Source of the DNA: Planctomycetes bacterium GWF2_41_51
GTDB lineage: Bacteria > Planctomycetota > Phycisphaerae > Sedimentisphaerales > UBA12454
Assembly: GCA_001825665.1 (NCBI GenBank)
Contig: MHXZ01000067.1
Coordinates: 1 to 64,000 of the forward strand
Direction: 5' to 3'
DNA: 64,000 bases
Both the position numbers and the translations under genes were made by a program. Below, in pieces: positions 43,886 through 52,668 of the stretch. Position 1 is the first letter of the stretch. Every line of letters begins with the position of its first letter. The notes under the pieces are model-generated. The model had not been told where the DNA came from, did no database searches, and saw nothing but the letters and a program-made list of their open reading frames with translations.

Positions 43886-45601
43886 ATGAGAATCACAACC
43901 GCAAGAAAAATAAGTCAGGCTTCCTTTTTTGCACTGTTCATCTGGTTCTGCATCGTAACAGCAGTCGGTGTCAGTTTCTGGCAGCTTCGAGGCTGGCCTG
44001 TAAATCTTTTCTTGCATCTCGACCCGCTTGTCGCAATCGGCACAGTCCTTTCGACACACAAACTTTATGCGCCGCTTCTCTGGGCCGTTTTGACTATTGT
44101 ACTTACAATCATTATCGGCAGGTTTTTCTGCGGCTGGCTCTGCCCGTTCGGCACTCTTCATCAATTCGTATCATATTTATCACACCGAAACAAGAAAAAC
44201 GTCGAGCTTCTCGCCGTCCGCAAATATCGCAAAGCCCAGAATATCAAATATTATGTCCTTATCGTTTTCCTTGTTATGGCCGCCCTGCCAAGCCTGCAAA
44301 ATCTCCAGACCGGCCTGCTCGACCCAATTCCATTATTCACGCGTACTGTAAATCTGCTCCTTTTACCGATTATCGATAATTCCGTAAACATTCTTTCATC
44401 CGCAGACAGGTTTTACAGAACAGCGATACCAATACTCGCGGTCTTTATGACTTTCGTTATTTTAAATTTCTTCATCCCACGATTTTTCTGTTTATTTATT
44501 TGTCCGCTCGGTGCGCTTTTCGGATTCTTAAACAGGTTCGCGATTTGGCGAATAAAACGTAATTCCAATTGCACCGATTGCAAACTCTGCAACAAAAACT
44601 GCCAGGGCAATTGCCAGCCCTCCGAAACTCTCAAACAAAGCGAATGTTTAATGTGTATGAACTGCCTCGACGACTGCAAATTCAGCGCGGTCGATTACAC
44701 CACCGCCTCCAGTCCCGCGATTCAAACCACCCCTGACATATCTCGCCGCGGTTTTATCGCCGCAGGCTTCACTGGCTTGCTCTCTATGCCCGCGTTTAAA
44801 TTACTCAATGCCGGCGCAGATTCCACCGGCCTTATCCGTCCGCCCGGCGCTTTACCCGAAAAAGAATTCATCAAACGCTGCATCAAATGCGGCCAGTGTA
44901 TGCGTCTTTGCCCCACAAACGTAATTCAGCCCGCCGGACTCGAAGCAGGCCTTACAAACCTCTGGACTCCGACATTGAACAATCGCATCGGAACCAGCGG
45001 CTGCCAGCTCGATTGCGTCGCCTGCGGTTTCGTATGTCCGACCGCCGCAATAAGACCATTAACGCTCGCCGAAAAAATCGGCAAAGGAAAATTCTCAAAC
45101 AACGGCCCTATCAAAATCGGCACCGCCGCATTCGACCGCACAAGATGCCTGCCTTGGGCATTCAACACCCCATGCATAGTCTGCCAGGAAAACTGCCCCG
45201 TCAGCCCCAAAGCGATTTACACCCGCACAATTTTCTCGCCGGCATATTTCGATTCCCTTAAAATCAATAATATAATAAATAACGAAATTTCTCTCACCGG
45301 CTCTGCTTTGACTCCCGGCAAATTCGCTTCAGGCGATCATTACTGCCGGTTCAGCGCCGATGGCAAAACCATCCGTGAAAAGATTATTTCCAATACAGCC
45401 GAAACTATTAAAATCGCGCCCGAAAATTCCTTATCTTCGCTTTCTGCCCAAGGCGCCGATATCCAGATTCAGATAAAACTCCAGCAGCCTTACGTTAATT
45501 CCACTCTTTGCATCGGCTGCGGCATTTGCCAGCACGAATGCCCGCTCTCCGGTCAAGGCGCCGTAATCGTATCAGCCTATGGACAATCCCGTGAAAAATG
45601 A
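43886..45601 (+). CDS. NapH-NapG-like fusion: membrane quinol/ferredoxin protein with internal Tat motif
   Basis: A 571-residue protein from the ATG at 43886 (a TTG at 43880 with AGGAAAG upstream is also possible). Residues 1-270 are NapH-like: four membrane segments, FFCGWLCPFG and FFCLFICPLGALFG motifs, and 4Fe-4S ligands. At about residue 288 a Tat motif SRRGFIAAGFTGLLSMPAF appears inside the chain, followed by a NapG/MauM-like region with RPPGALPEKEFIKRCIKCGQCMRLCP and further CxxCxxCxxxCP-type clusters up to CIGCGICQHECP. In Nap systems these are two proteins. Quinol-linked electron transfer to the periplasm is the likely job. Confidence 0.85.
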   Translation: MRITTARKISQASFFALFIWFCIVTAVGVSFWQLRGWPVNLFLHLDPLVAIGTVLSTHKLYAPLLWAVLTIVLTIIIGRFFCGWLCPFGTLHQFVSYLSHRNKKNVELLAVRKYRKAQNIKYYVLIVFLVMAALPSLQNLQTGLLDPIPLFTRTVNLLLLPIIDNSVNILSSADRFYRTAIPILAVFMTFVILNFFIPRFFCLFICPLGALFGFLNRFAIWRIKRNSNCTDCKLCNKNCQGNCQPSETLKQSECLMCMNCLDDCKFSAVDYTTASSPAIQTTPDISRRGFIAAGFTGLLSMPAFKLLNAGADSTGLIRPPGALPEKEFIKRCIKCGQCMRLCPTNVIQPAGLEAGLTNLWTPTLNNRIGTSGCQLDCVACGFVCPTAAIRPLTLAEKIGKGKFSNNGPIKIGTAAFDRTRCLPWAFNTPCIVCQENCPVSPKAIYTRTIFSPAYFDSLKINNIINNEISLTGSALTPGKFASGDHYCRFSADGKTIREKIISNTAETIKIAPENSLSSLSAQGADIQIQIKLQQPYVNSTLCIGCGICQHECPLSGQGAVIVSAYGQSREK

Positions 45602-45615
45602 TATAGTTAGTTATC

Positions 45616-45663
45616 TGACATTGCGAGGAGTCCCAATGTAATGGGGCGAACGAAGCAATCTCA
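45616..45663. repeat. Dispersed repeat copy C
   Basis: In the gap before the aldo/keto reductase gene; opens TGACATTGCGAGG and closes AAGCAATCTCA, same family as copies A and B. Confidence 0.8.
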
Positions 45664-45690
45664 GTTTTTTTTAATTGAAGGGTATTCAAA

Positions 45691-46923
45691 ATGTCGAATA
45701 AACCAATGAACAGACGTGACTTTTTCAAAAACGTCGCAGGTGCAGGCATTGCCGCCGCAGTTGCTTCAGGCTATTCTCTCGCTTCTGCGATGGATGCCAA
45801 CACGCCTTCAGATTCTAACAAACCCGCCGAAACTTCGTATCCGCAGGTTCCCACAAGAAAATTGGGCCGAGCCGACATTAACGTTCCAGTTTTAGGCATC
45901 GGCATGATGTACGATACATCCGAAACCCAAATCGTCCTTCACAAAGCCCTTCAATGGGGCGTTAGCCTGTGGGATACATCGCACGGCTACGCCAACGGAA
46001 AAAGTGAAGAAGGTCTTGGCATATTTTTCGCAAAAAATCCTGAAAAACGAAAAGACGTTTTCCTCGTCAGCAAAGCCTCCGGCGCCCGCGATTCCGCATC
46101 ACGCACCGACCGCCTGCAAACTTCTTTCAAAAGAATGAACACAAACTACATCGATTTGTATTACGGCGTTCACGGATTGGACAATCCCGCTGACCTCAAT
46201 GATGAACTGAAACAATGGGCCGCCGACGCAAAAGCCAAAGGCCAGATTAAATATTTCGGTTTCAGCACACATAAAAATATGACCGCCTGTCTCAATGCCG
46301 CCGCAAAGTGCGACTGGATCGATGCGATTATGACAAGCTATAATTTCAGATTGATGCAGGATGCCGAATTTATGGCCGCTGTCGATGCGTGCAGAGCCGC
46401 CGGAATCGCAATTATCGCGATGAAAGTCCAGGCCGGCCGCTCCGACAAAGAAGATGAAAAACCGCTCGACAGGCATTTCCTCGACAAAGGCTTCACCGAA
46501 GGCCAGGCAAAAATTAAAACCGTCCTCCAGGACGATAGAGTCGCTTCAGCCTGCCTCGGCATGAAGAACATCGCGATGTTAACCTCTAATGTCGCCGCAG
46601 TCCTCGACAAAACCGAGCTTACACAAAATGATTTGGAATATATGAGCACATACGCCAAACAAACCTGTACAGGCTATTGCACCGCTTGCGGTTTATGCAA
46701 TGCAGCGATTCCCCAGATGCCTTATATCAGTGACGTTATGCGTTCATTGATGTACAATAATAAGTATGGCGATGTGAAATTGGCAAAACAGCTTTTCGCC
46801 GAAGTTCGCTCAAAGACAAATGTAAAAATCGGTTCGCTTGATTATACCGCCGCCGAAAATGTTTGTCCCAACGGCAACAAAATCGGAAAACTTATGCTCG
46901 AAGCCGAAAAATTTTTAGCCTGA
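45691..46923 (+). CDS. Aldo/keto reductase with Tat signal and Cys-rich C-terminus
   Basis: A 410-residue protein. The Tat signal NRRDFFKNVAGAGIAAAVASG starts the chain. The aldo/keto reductase barrel has the catalytic set Asp/Tyr in DTSHGYANG, Lys in LVSKAS and His in YYGVHGLD. The C-terminal region CTGYCTACGLCNAAIPQMPY and a later NVCPNGN suggest an iron-sulfur cluster. Ribosome site AAGGG precedes the ATG. It lies behind the ferredoxin fusion, which could supply electrons in the periplasm. Substrate unknown. Confidence 0.88.
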   Translation: MSNKPMNRRDFFKNVAGAGIAAAVASGYSLASAMDANTPSDSNKPAETSYPQVPTRKLGRADINVPVLGIGMMYDTSETQIVLHKALQWGVSLWDTSHGYANGKSEEGLGIFFAKNPEKRKDVFLVSKASGARDSASRTDRLQTSFKRMNTNYIDLYYGVHGLDNPADLNDELKQWAADAKAKGQIKYFGFSTHKNMTACLNAAAKCDWIDAIMTSYNFRLMQDAEFMAAVDACRAAGIAIIAMKVQAGRSDKEDEKPLDRHFLDKGFTEGQAKIKTVLQDDRVASACLGMKNIAMLTSNVAAVLDKTELTQNDLEYMSTYAKQTCTGYCTACGLCNAAIPQMPYISDVMRSLMYNNKYGDVKLAKQLFAEVRSKTNVKIGSLDYTAAENVCPNGNKIGKLMLEAEKFLA

Positions 46924-46982
46924 GTTTATAATTTGGCATAATAGTACATACAGTGAAGCTAAAATTCCACGCGCACTGTTTC

Positions 46983-47010
46983 TTTACTATTAGTTTTTCA
47001 CTATTCACTT
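46983..47010. repeat. TTCACTATTCAC-type dispersed repeat
   Basis: Contains TTTTTCACTATTCACTTTT, a member of the short repeat group seen at 38050-38080, 38439-38470 and 58161-58190. It overlaps the end of the convergent MauE-thioredoxin gene. Confidence 0.55.
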
Positions 47011-47916
47011 TTAGTTGTTAAACGCCGCTTCAATTATCTCGTCAAAGTTCGGCGCATATCCCACCCATGCCTTAAGCACAACTCCATCTCGCAAAATAAC
47101 AACAACCGGAGTCTCGACAAGCCACTTCTTCGCACCGATCAATTGTCCGCGATTTACTTTGCTTTCCGCAGGAACCAATTGCTTTTCACCTTCCTCATAA
47201 GGCGGCATCTCAATAAACGCCATCTCGACATTATTCCCCTTCAGATCGTCATACATCTTTTCATATCCCGGCAGCGCCTCTCGACACGTCGGACAATCAT
47301 TATGATACATCAGCAAAACCCATTCGCCGCTTTGCAGTTGCTCATTTATATCAACATAATCCAGCAAAGGCCATTGCTGCCCAGCCCACTGCTCGACAGC
47401 AAGCACTTCATATTTTTCGCTCACCATTGGCGGCTTATTGGTGATCAGAACATACTCAATCGTCGGCAGCAAAATAAAAGTGGGTATCGCGACAGCCAAA
47501 AAGTGCCTTGCATTTGGCCACGGTGGGGGAAGCAGCTTTTCACCTTTCGGCCGAAATATCGCAAACGCCAAAAACAAAGGCACATCAACTGCGAAAAGCG
47601 TTATCCAAGGATTAACCGTAACAGTCCCGAAGCACCCGCACGATTCTGCGCCGACAATCCCTTTCTGTAATGTAACCCCGATAAACCCCGCAAAAGCAAT
47701 AAGCCCCAGCAGCCACGCCGCCTTCCTGAACAGCCCGCTGACAAGCCATATCCCAAGCCCAAGTTCAAGCGGGATTTGAATCACAAAGAACTCCCACGAT
47801 TCCCAGAACCCCTTGCTCATTATCGGCTCGGTCAGTAATTGATGGATTTTCAGTATGGTCGCGATTATCAAAACCATACCGCCGATAAACATCACTATCT
47901 TATTCGCTTTTTTCAT
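47011..47916 (-). CDS. MauE/DoxX-like membrane protein fused to a thioredoxin-like domain
   Basis: A 301-residue protein. Residues 1-125 form four membrane segments with GAESCGCFGTV, the Cys-containing motif of MauE-type redox membrane proteins. A further membrane helix near 140-158 leads to a periplasmic thioredoxin-like domain with active site CPTC (YHNDCPTCREALPGYEKM). The layout implies exchange of disulfides across the membrane, in the manner of VKOR- or DsbD-like systems. It converges on the Tat aldo/keto reductase gene. Confidence 0.8.
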   Translation of the reverse strand: MKKANKIVMFIGGMVLIIATILKIHQLLTEPIMSKGFWESWEFFVIQIPLELGLGIWLVSGLFRKAAWLLGLIAFAGFIGVTLQKGIVGAESCGCFGTVTVNPWITLFAVDVPLFLAFAIFRPKGEKLLPPPWPNARHFLAVAIPTFILLPTIEYVLITNKPPMVSEKYEVLAVEQWAGQQWPLLDYVDINEQLQSGEWVLLMYHNDCPTCREALPGYEKMYDDLKGNNVEMAFIEMPPYEEGEKQLVPAESKVNRGQLIGAKKWLVETPVVVILRDGVVLKAWVGYAPNFDEIIEAAFNN

Positions 47917-47940
47917 ATTTTATTTTCGTTTAAATCATGG

Positions 47941-48324
47941 TTAATTCATTATCAATCTTTTATAAGTAAATTTTGGATTGCCGAAATTTAAAATCAATCC
48001 TAATTTTATTCCAGTTGCTCGCAGATAATTTAAGACCTGTGCTGTATGCACATTAGTAATTGCATCCACTGTTTTCAATTCTAATATTATTTTATTATCA
48101 ACCAGAATATCCGCAAAATACTGTCCTATTACTTTCTCATGAAAATAAACATCTGCAGGAGCCTGCTGTCTCGCAGATATTTTTTCTCTTTCAAAAAGCA
48201 TCATCATTGCATTTTCATAAACTTTTTCAAGAAAACCGCACCCAAGCTCATTATGCACTTCAAGGGCCAATCCCGTTATCTTATAAGACAACTCTTTATA
48301 AATTATATTCTCTTCATCACACAT
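47941..48324 (-). CDS. GxxExxY family protein
   Basis: A 127-residue protein of the GxxExxY family: the name motif is GFLEKVYENAM, followed by ISARQQAPADVYFHEKVIGQYFADILVDNKIILELK, which fits a PD-(D/E)xK nuclease-like fold. Function unknown; such genes often appear in repeat-rich spacers. Downstream on the plus side, 48340-48417 has several TTCGTG-type repeats. Confidence 0.85.
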   Translation of the reverse strand: MCDEENIIYKELSYKITGLALEVHNELGCGFLEKVYENAMMMLFEREKISARQQAPADVYFHEKVIGQYFADILVDNKIILELKTVDAITNVHTAQVLNYLRATGIKLGLILNFGNPKFTYKRLIMN

Positions 48325-48339
48325 TTAAGGCCAAATAAA

Positions 48340-48417
48340 AATTATTTGTGTCTATTCGTGTTCATTCGTGGTTAATTCATAGTTAAACATTTTATCTATT
48401 TAATTCGTGGTTTCTAT
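48340..48417. repeat. TTCGTG-type repeat cluster
   Basis: ATTCGTG/TTCGTGGT units recur at about 48351-48374 and again near 48405 (AATTCGTGGTTTC). A related motif (CCGTG repeats ending CCGTGGTTAATT) occurs at 57891-57918. Confidence 0.5.
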
Positions 48418-48421
48418 TAAC

Positions 48422-49186
48422 TTACGCTCTCATATGCAGTCCGCCATTGACCGCAAGATATTCACCCGTAATAAATCCCGACGCTTCGCCGCTGGCCAGG
48501 AACAATATCGCTTTCGCCACATCTTCCGCGGTTCCATTCCTGCCCATCGGAGTCTCTTTTGCTACTTTAGCTCTACGTTCTGCGGTACTGAACAGTTCAT
48601 GAAACCGTGTCTCGATCAGCCCCGGCAGGACCGAATTAACCCGAATCCCGAAAGTCGCAAATTCTTTCGCCATTGCGATAGTCATCGTCGCAACCGCCGC
48701 CTTGGCCGCAGCGTAAATTCCGCCGCCGCCCGCCCCTCCGACATGCCCTGCGATAGAGCCGATATTCACGATACATCCTTTAGTTTTTTTCAATCCCTCG
48801 AGCGCCGCCTGTGTCGCAAGAAAAGTGCTTTTAACATTCGTCGCGAAAGCATCATCGAAATATTCTTCCGTAGCATCTGCGAAAAACTGCCGCGCGATAA
48901 GCGACCCTGCGTTATTGACAAGCACATCGATTCCGCCAGTAGCCTTTTGAAAGTCTTCTATCATTTTAAAGACTTGTGTTTTGTCTCGCATATCAGCTTT
49001 GAGCAGACATCCGTTCGAGATTTTCTTTACTTCAGCTAAAGTTTTTTCGCCGCCTTCGGGTGTTCTGAAATAATGAACACCGACAAAGCATCCCTGCTCT
49101 GCGAACATCTTTGCCGTAGCCGCCCCGATTCCGCTGCTCGAACCGGTAACTAAAACTTTCTTACCTTTCAAATCTTCAAATATCAT
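48422..49186 (-). CDS. Short-chain dehydrogenase/reductase (FabG-like)
   Basis: NAD(P)-dependent oxidoreductase of 254 residues. It has the cofactor motif VTGSSSGIGAATA, NNAG, the catalytic Ser in NIGSIAG and the YxxxK motif in GIYAAAKAA, plus the ASGEASGFITGEYLAVNGG C-terminus of FabG-like proteins. The ATG at 49186 has GGAT upstream. Substrate is not predictable. Confidence 0.9.
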   Translation of the reverse strand: MIFEDLKGKKVLVTGSSSGIGAATAKMFAEQGCFVGVHYFRTPEGGEKTLAEVKKISNGCLLKADMRDKTQVFKMIEDFQKATGGIDVLVNNAGSLIARQFFADATEEYFDDAFATNVKSTFLATQAALEGLKKTKGCIVNIGSIAGHVGGAGGGGIYAAAKAAVATMTIAMAKEFATFGIRVNSVLPGLIETRFHELFSTAERRAKVAKETPMGRNGTAEDVAKAILFLASGEASGFITGEYLAVNGGLHMRA

Positions 49187-49207
49187 TATCTAATCCTTAC
49201 CATCATT

Positions 49208-49237
49208 TGTCATTTTGAAACGAAGTGAACAATCTCG
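49208..49237. repeat. Degenerate dispersed repeat copy D
   Basis: TGTCATTTTG followed by AACAATCTCG, a weaker relative of the TGTCATTGCG...CAATCTCA family, in the gap before rmuC. Confidence 0.4.
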
Positions 49238-49341
49238 TTATCGCAACCGAAAAAACGATTGACGAAACGAGCCGCGTCACCTCAGCCCATCGACGCAACC
49301 ACATTCTTCAATCCCTCCCCTGTAAGATGGCTTCCATCATA

Positions 49342-50325
49342 TCAGGGTTCAATCTTCAATTTTTCTTCTTTTATTTGCTCCAATTGCATTACAAACCTGT
49401 CTAATTTCTTCTGCCCTTCATCATGCTTGCACTGGGCGTTTCGCAAATGCGTTCCGAGCGTATCCCACATCGAAATAAAGTCACCGAACGAATTATTCAG
49501 CGTTTTAAGATTCTGCCGAATCTCCGCCGCCTGTTTTTCGATCTGCATACCGTGCAGGCCCATCACAATCGTCATAAGATAAATATAAAGCAGATTAGGC
49601 GAAACTGGAAACACTTTTCTCTCCAGCGCATAATCCTGAACGCTCAACCCATCATCCGAATTTTTCACCATCGCCTCATAATAAACATTTTCCGCCGGCA
49701 GAAACATAATCGCAAAGTCCAGCGTTCCCTCATCAGGCTTGATATAGCTTGTCGAAATTTTATCGATATGGATCCGTACATCTTTAAGAAAATCTTTCCT
49801 CGCCCTAAGCCTGTCTCCATCGCCGTTAGTCTGTTGAAGTTTTTCAAAATTGCTCAGTGGAAATTTCGCGTCGATTGGAACCGAATACTTCGGCATTTGT
49901 ACAAGTCCGTCAACTTTTTTACCATCCCGAAACGAATACTGAAGACTGAAGCTCTCCGCCGGAAGTACAGACGCCAGGATATTTCCAAGCGACCATTCGC
50001 CGAGATTTCCCCGCAGTTTCGGACTTGCCAGTATCTGCTGCAAACTTTTCAAATCCGAGCTTAGCTCGATGATTCTCTGCCCCGTCCCCTGAAGCTGGCC
50101 GAGCTGATTATTTACTTTTTCGAGGGTCTGCGAATTGAATTGCAGATTTTTATTAACTGTCTCCTGGCTGCAGATAAGCGATTGTTGAAGGCTTTGCGTC
50201 AGATTTTCCTGCCCCGCTTTTAAATCTTTCAACTCCTGCGTCAAATTTTTCGCCTGCGCCACCCACAGGTAAACCGCAATCCCCGCCAAAACAATTATGA
50301 TAAGTACAATTACAAACGTTTCCAT
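49342..50325 (-). CDS. rmuC: DNA recombination protein RmuC
   Basis: A 327-residue protein: N-terminal membrane segment (residues 3-22), a coiled coil to about residue 100, then the RmuC nuclease-like domain (LRGNLGEWSLGNILASVLP, VPIDAKFPLSNFEKL, DFAIMFLPAENVYYEA). E. coli RmuC limits recombination between inverted repeats. AAGGAAG precedes the ATG. It is shorter than the E. coli protein at the C-terminus. Confidence 0.9.
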   Translation of the reverse strand: METFVIVLIIIVLAGIAVYLWVAQAKNLTQELKDLKAGQENLTQSLQQSLICSQETVNKNLQFNSQTLEKVNNQLGQLQGTGQRIIELSSDLKSLQQILASPKLRGNLGEWSLGNILASVLPAESFSLQYSFRDGKKVDGLVQMPKYSVPIDAKFPLSNFEKLQQTNGDGDRLRARKDFLKDVRIHIDKISTSYIKPDEGTLDFAIMFLPAENVYYEAMVKNSDDGLSVQDYALERKVFPVSPNLLYIYLMTIVMGLHGMQIEKQAAEIRQNLKTLNNSFGDFISMWDTLGTHLRNAQCKHDEGQKKLDRFVMQLEQIKEEKLKIEP

Positions 50326-50423
50326 ATTCTTCCTTGTCTATTCTCTGAATATCTTGGATTATTCAATTGGCGACTCATCATTATTAATACGGATTCAAAA
50401 TAATGCTGCGATTTTAAATGTAG

Positions 50424-50471
50424 GGGCGAACCTATGTGTTCGCCCTTTGTCATTCCCGCAGAGGCGGGAAT
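50424..50471. repeat. Two adjacent short palindromes
   Basis: GGGCGAAC (50424-50431) / GTTCGCCC (50438-50445), and ATTCCCGC (50452-50459) / GCGGGAAT (50464-50471). Both are perfect 8-bp stems with 6- and 4-base loops, common REP-like units in environmental genomes. Confidence 0.75.
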
Positions 50472-50788
50472 CAAGATATTCTAATTATATAAACGCTATC
50501 TATTTAATTGTATAATATATTCTTTGGACCCTCGAAATTCCAACCATTAATTTTAAACTTCTACCGCTGAGAAGATTTCGCAACTCTTCAATTTTTAGCC
50601 GTCATTTTCACTGGTTAAATTTGTAGATAAGATTTTTAAAATATAAATAACAGTTTAATTTAACACATAATATTTTGATTCTATTATATTTTTTCCAAAC
50701 GTACCAATTTTTTAAGGATGTATCTAATCGGGTTTTCTTTTGGTTTTTTACCCTTTATCTTCAAATAACTTACGTATCTTTAGCTGTG

Positions 50789-50871
50789 TTTTTTACATTT
50801 TTGTAAAGTGAACCCTTTTTTCGCTTTTTTAAACTTTTTTGCACTTTTTCGTGCGTGCTTTACGTATTTTT
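50789..50871. other. Phased T-tracts, probable curved DNA
   Basis: Runs of five or six T start at 50789, 50798, 50816, 50825, 50835, 50845 and 50867, that is mostly at 9-10 base steps. Phased tracts of this type bend DNA. They lie in a 600-base gap between rmuC and the DUF11 gene, which I otherwise find without genes. Confidence 0.6.
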
Positions 50872-50920
50872 CGTTCGCATTTAGGACACAAAATTGCACA
50901 ATCGCGAATGAATTGCAAAT

Positions 50921-50945
50921 TCTGCGCTTGCGCAGATTTTTCTAT
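50921..50945 (+). terminator. Intrinsic terminator-like hairpin before the DUF11 gene
   Basis: TCTGCG / CGCAGA with a CTTG loop (50921-50936) followed by TTTTTCT. No ORF ends upstream on the plus strand, so it could end an unannotated short RNA or the leader of the DUF11 message. Confidence 0.5.
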
Positions 50946-51085
50946 GCATTATTGTTCTATATTAATTTCATTATGTTAATATCATTTTTCAAAAATTACT
51001 TTTTTTATCTATCTTGCCATGTTATAATTCCCACATCATTTTACCGGTGAATTTAAAATATCAAACTACTATGGATGGATTACTT

Positions 51086-52591
51086 ATGTGCACAAAAACT
51101 CTGTCACTACTTTTATGTATTTGTTTATTAGTAATTTCAGGATGCCAGGAAAGCGAGCAAACAGCCCCTCCTCAGCAGGCTCCTTTAGCACAACCTGTTG
51201 TCCAGCCTAATCTTACATCCAAAATTTACACTTGCGAAGCTTGTCCCGTAGTTCGTCTCGATACAACAATGCCCGTGCAGGTCCAGGCCGGCACAGAGTT
51301 TGGATACACGATTCAGGTCACAAATCTAACAGACGAAGTTGTTACAAATGTGATAGTAACCGATGTTTCTGCCAGCAATTTTCAACCTGTCAGGTCTAAC
51401 CCTCCGCATGTGATTGACCAGAACAAAATCAAATGGATATTCCCTGAAATCGGCCCCCGCCAAACAGTTCAAATCGACGGTGTCGGCATGGCGTCAGCAG
51501 GTGGCGAAGTCGTTAATTACATTGATGTTACGTACACCGCACCTGTTCGTCTTAGAACCATAAGTTTGCAGCCGAAAATTGTAATTACAAAAAGCGCACC
51601 GGCCGAAATTTCCGCTTGTGCACCAATCCTTTATATTTTCAAAGTTGAAAACATCGGCACAGGCCCCGCAAATAATTTAAGAATGTATGACACTCTGCCG
51701 CAGGGACTTACAACATCTGACGGAAATTCGAGCATCGATATTACAATCGGCTCTCTCCCCGCAGGCAAGTCAAGAACATATTCAGTTGCTTTAACAGCTG
51801 CAAGAACAGGTACTTACGTCAACAACGTTGTCGCGATTGCCGATGGCGAAGTTACAGCCGAATCAGGCGAAGTTATTACAATTGTAAGAAAACCTGTCCT
51901 TCAAATTACAAACACTGGCCCTGAAACAGATTATGTAAATATGGAAACAACTTACAACATTTCTGTTACAAACACAGGCGATTGGCCCGCCATTGATACA
52001 GTAATCGAAAACATCTTACCGCAGGGCATGAGATTTGTGCGTTCACAGGGTGGTAACTTGACTGATAACAGAGTTTTATGGAAAGTTGCCCGACTCAACC
52101 CCGGTGAAACTGTCAATACATCTGTAACCTTATCAGCCGCCGCTCTTGGCACAATTCAAAATACAGTAACCGCTTCAGCCGTTTGTGCTGATACCGTAAC
52201 TGCGATAGCCAGTACCGAAATTAAAGGCGCTCCTGGAATTCTCTTCGAAGTCGGCGACACAACTGACCCGGTAAGACTCGACAATGCAACAACTTACAGA
52301 ATCGTCGTAACAAATCAGGGTTCCGTACCGGTAACGAATATTGTCATTAAAGCAACACTTGATACTGCAATGAATCTTGTTTCAAATGTCGGCGCGACAA
52401 AGGGCCAGGTTGCCGAAAACGGAATAATCACTTTTGAACCTTTAACCTGGCTTGCTCCGAGAACACAGGCTATATGGGAAGTAACAGTAAAATCAATAAA
52501 TGAAGGCGATATTCGCTTTGAAACAGAAATGACCGCTGACCAGCTTACAAGTCCTGTAATGGAAACCGAGTCGACACACTTCTTTAAATAA
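51086..52591 (+). CDS. DUF11-repeat lipoprotein
   Basis: A 501-residue surface protein from the ATG at 51086. The signal peptide ends in a lipobox (LVISGC, Cys20). Then come about four DUF11-type repeats of 90-110 residues (FGYTIQVTNLTDEVVTNVIVTD; ILYIFKVENIGTGPANN; TTYNISVTNTGDWPAID; TTYRIVVTNQGSVPVTN), each a beta-sandwich with N-terminal VTN motif. Chlamydial Cys-rich OmcB and many planctomycete surface proteins use such repeats. Terminator follows at 52621. Confidence 0.87.
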   Translation: MCTKTLSLLLCICLLVISGCQESEQTAPPQQAPLAQPVVQPNLTSKIYTCEACPVVRLDTTMPVQVQAGTEFGYTIQVTNLTDEVVTNVIVTDVSASNFQPVRSNPPHVIDQNKIKWIFPEIGPRQTVQIDGVGMASAGGEVVNYIDVTYTAPVRLRTISLQPKIVITKSAPAEISACAPILYIFKVENIGTGPANNLRMYDTLPQGLTTSDGNSSIDITIGSLPAGKSRTYSVALTAARTGTYVNNVVAIADGEVTAESGEVITIVRKPVLQITNTGPETDYVNMETTYNISVTNTGDWPAIDTVIENILPQGMRFVRSQGGNLTDNRVLWKVARLNPGETVNTSVTLSAAALGTIQNTVTASAVCADTVTAIASTEIKGAPGILFEVGDTTDPVRLDNATTYRIVVTNQGSVPVTNIVIKATLDTAMNLVSNVGATKGQVAENGIITFEPLTWLAPRTQAIWEVTVKSINEGDIRFETEMTADQLTSPVMETESTHFFK

Positions 52592-52620
52592 TTATTTTTA
52601 AAGAACTTATAGAAACTAAA

Positions 52621-52648
52621 AACCCCGGTTTACGCCGGGGTTTTTTTA
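52621..52648 (+). terminator. Bidirectional terminator
   Basis: AACCCCGG (52621-52628) pairs with CCGGGGTT (52635-52642) and is followed by seven T. The minus strand also has a U-rich tail, so it can serve the convergent DUF11 and DegT genes. Confidence 0.85.
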
Positions 52649-52668
52649 TTTGATTAGTGTGATTTTAG

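Noticed and set aside
50808-51050. 80-codon Phe-rich open frame before the DUF11 gene
   Set aside because: Composition follows the T-tracts and a hairpin terminator interrupts it; no homology-like motif.
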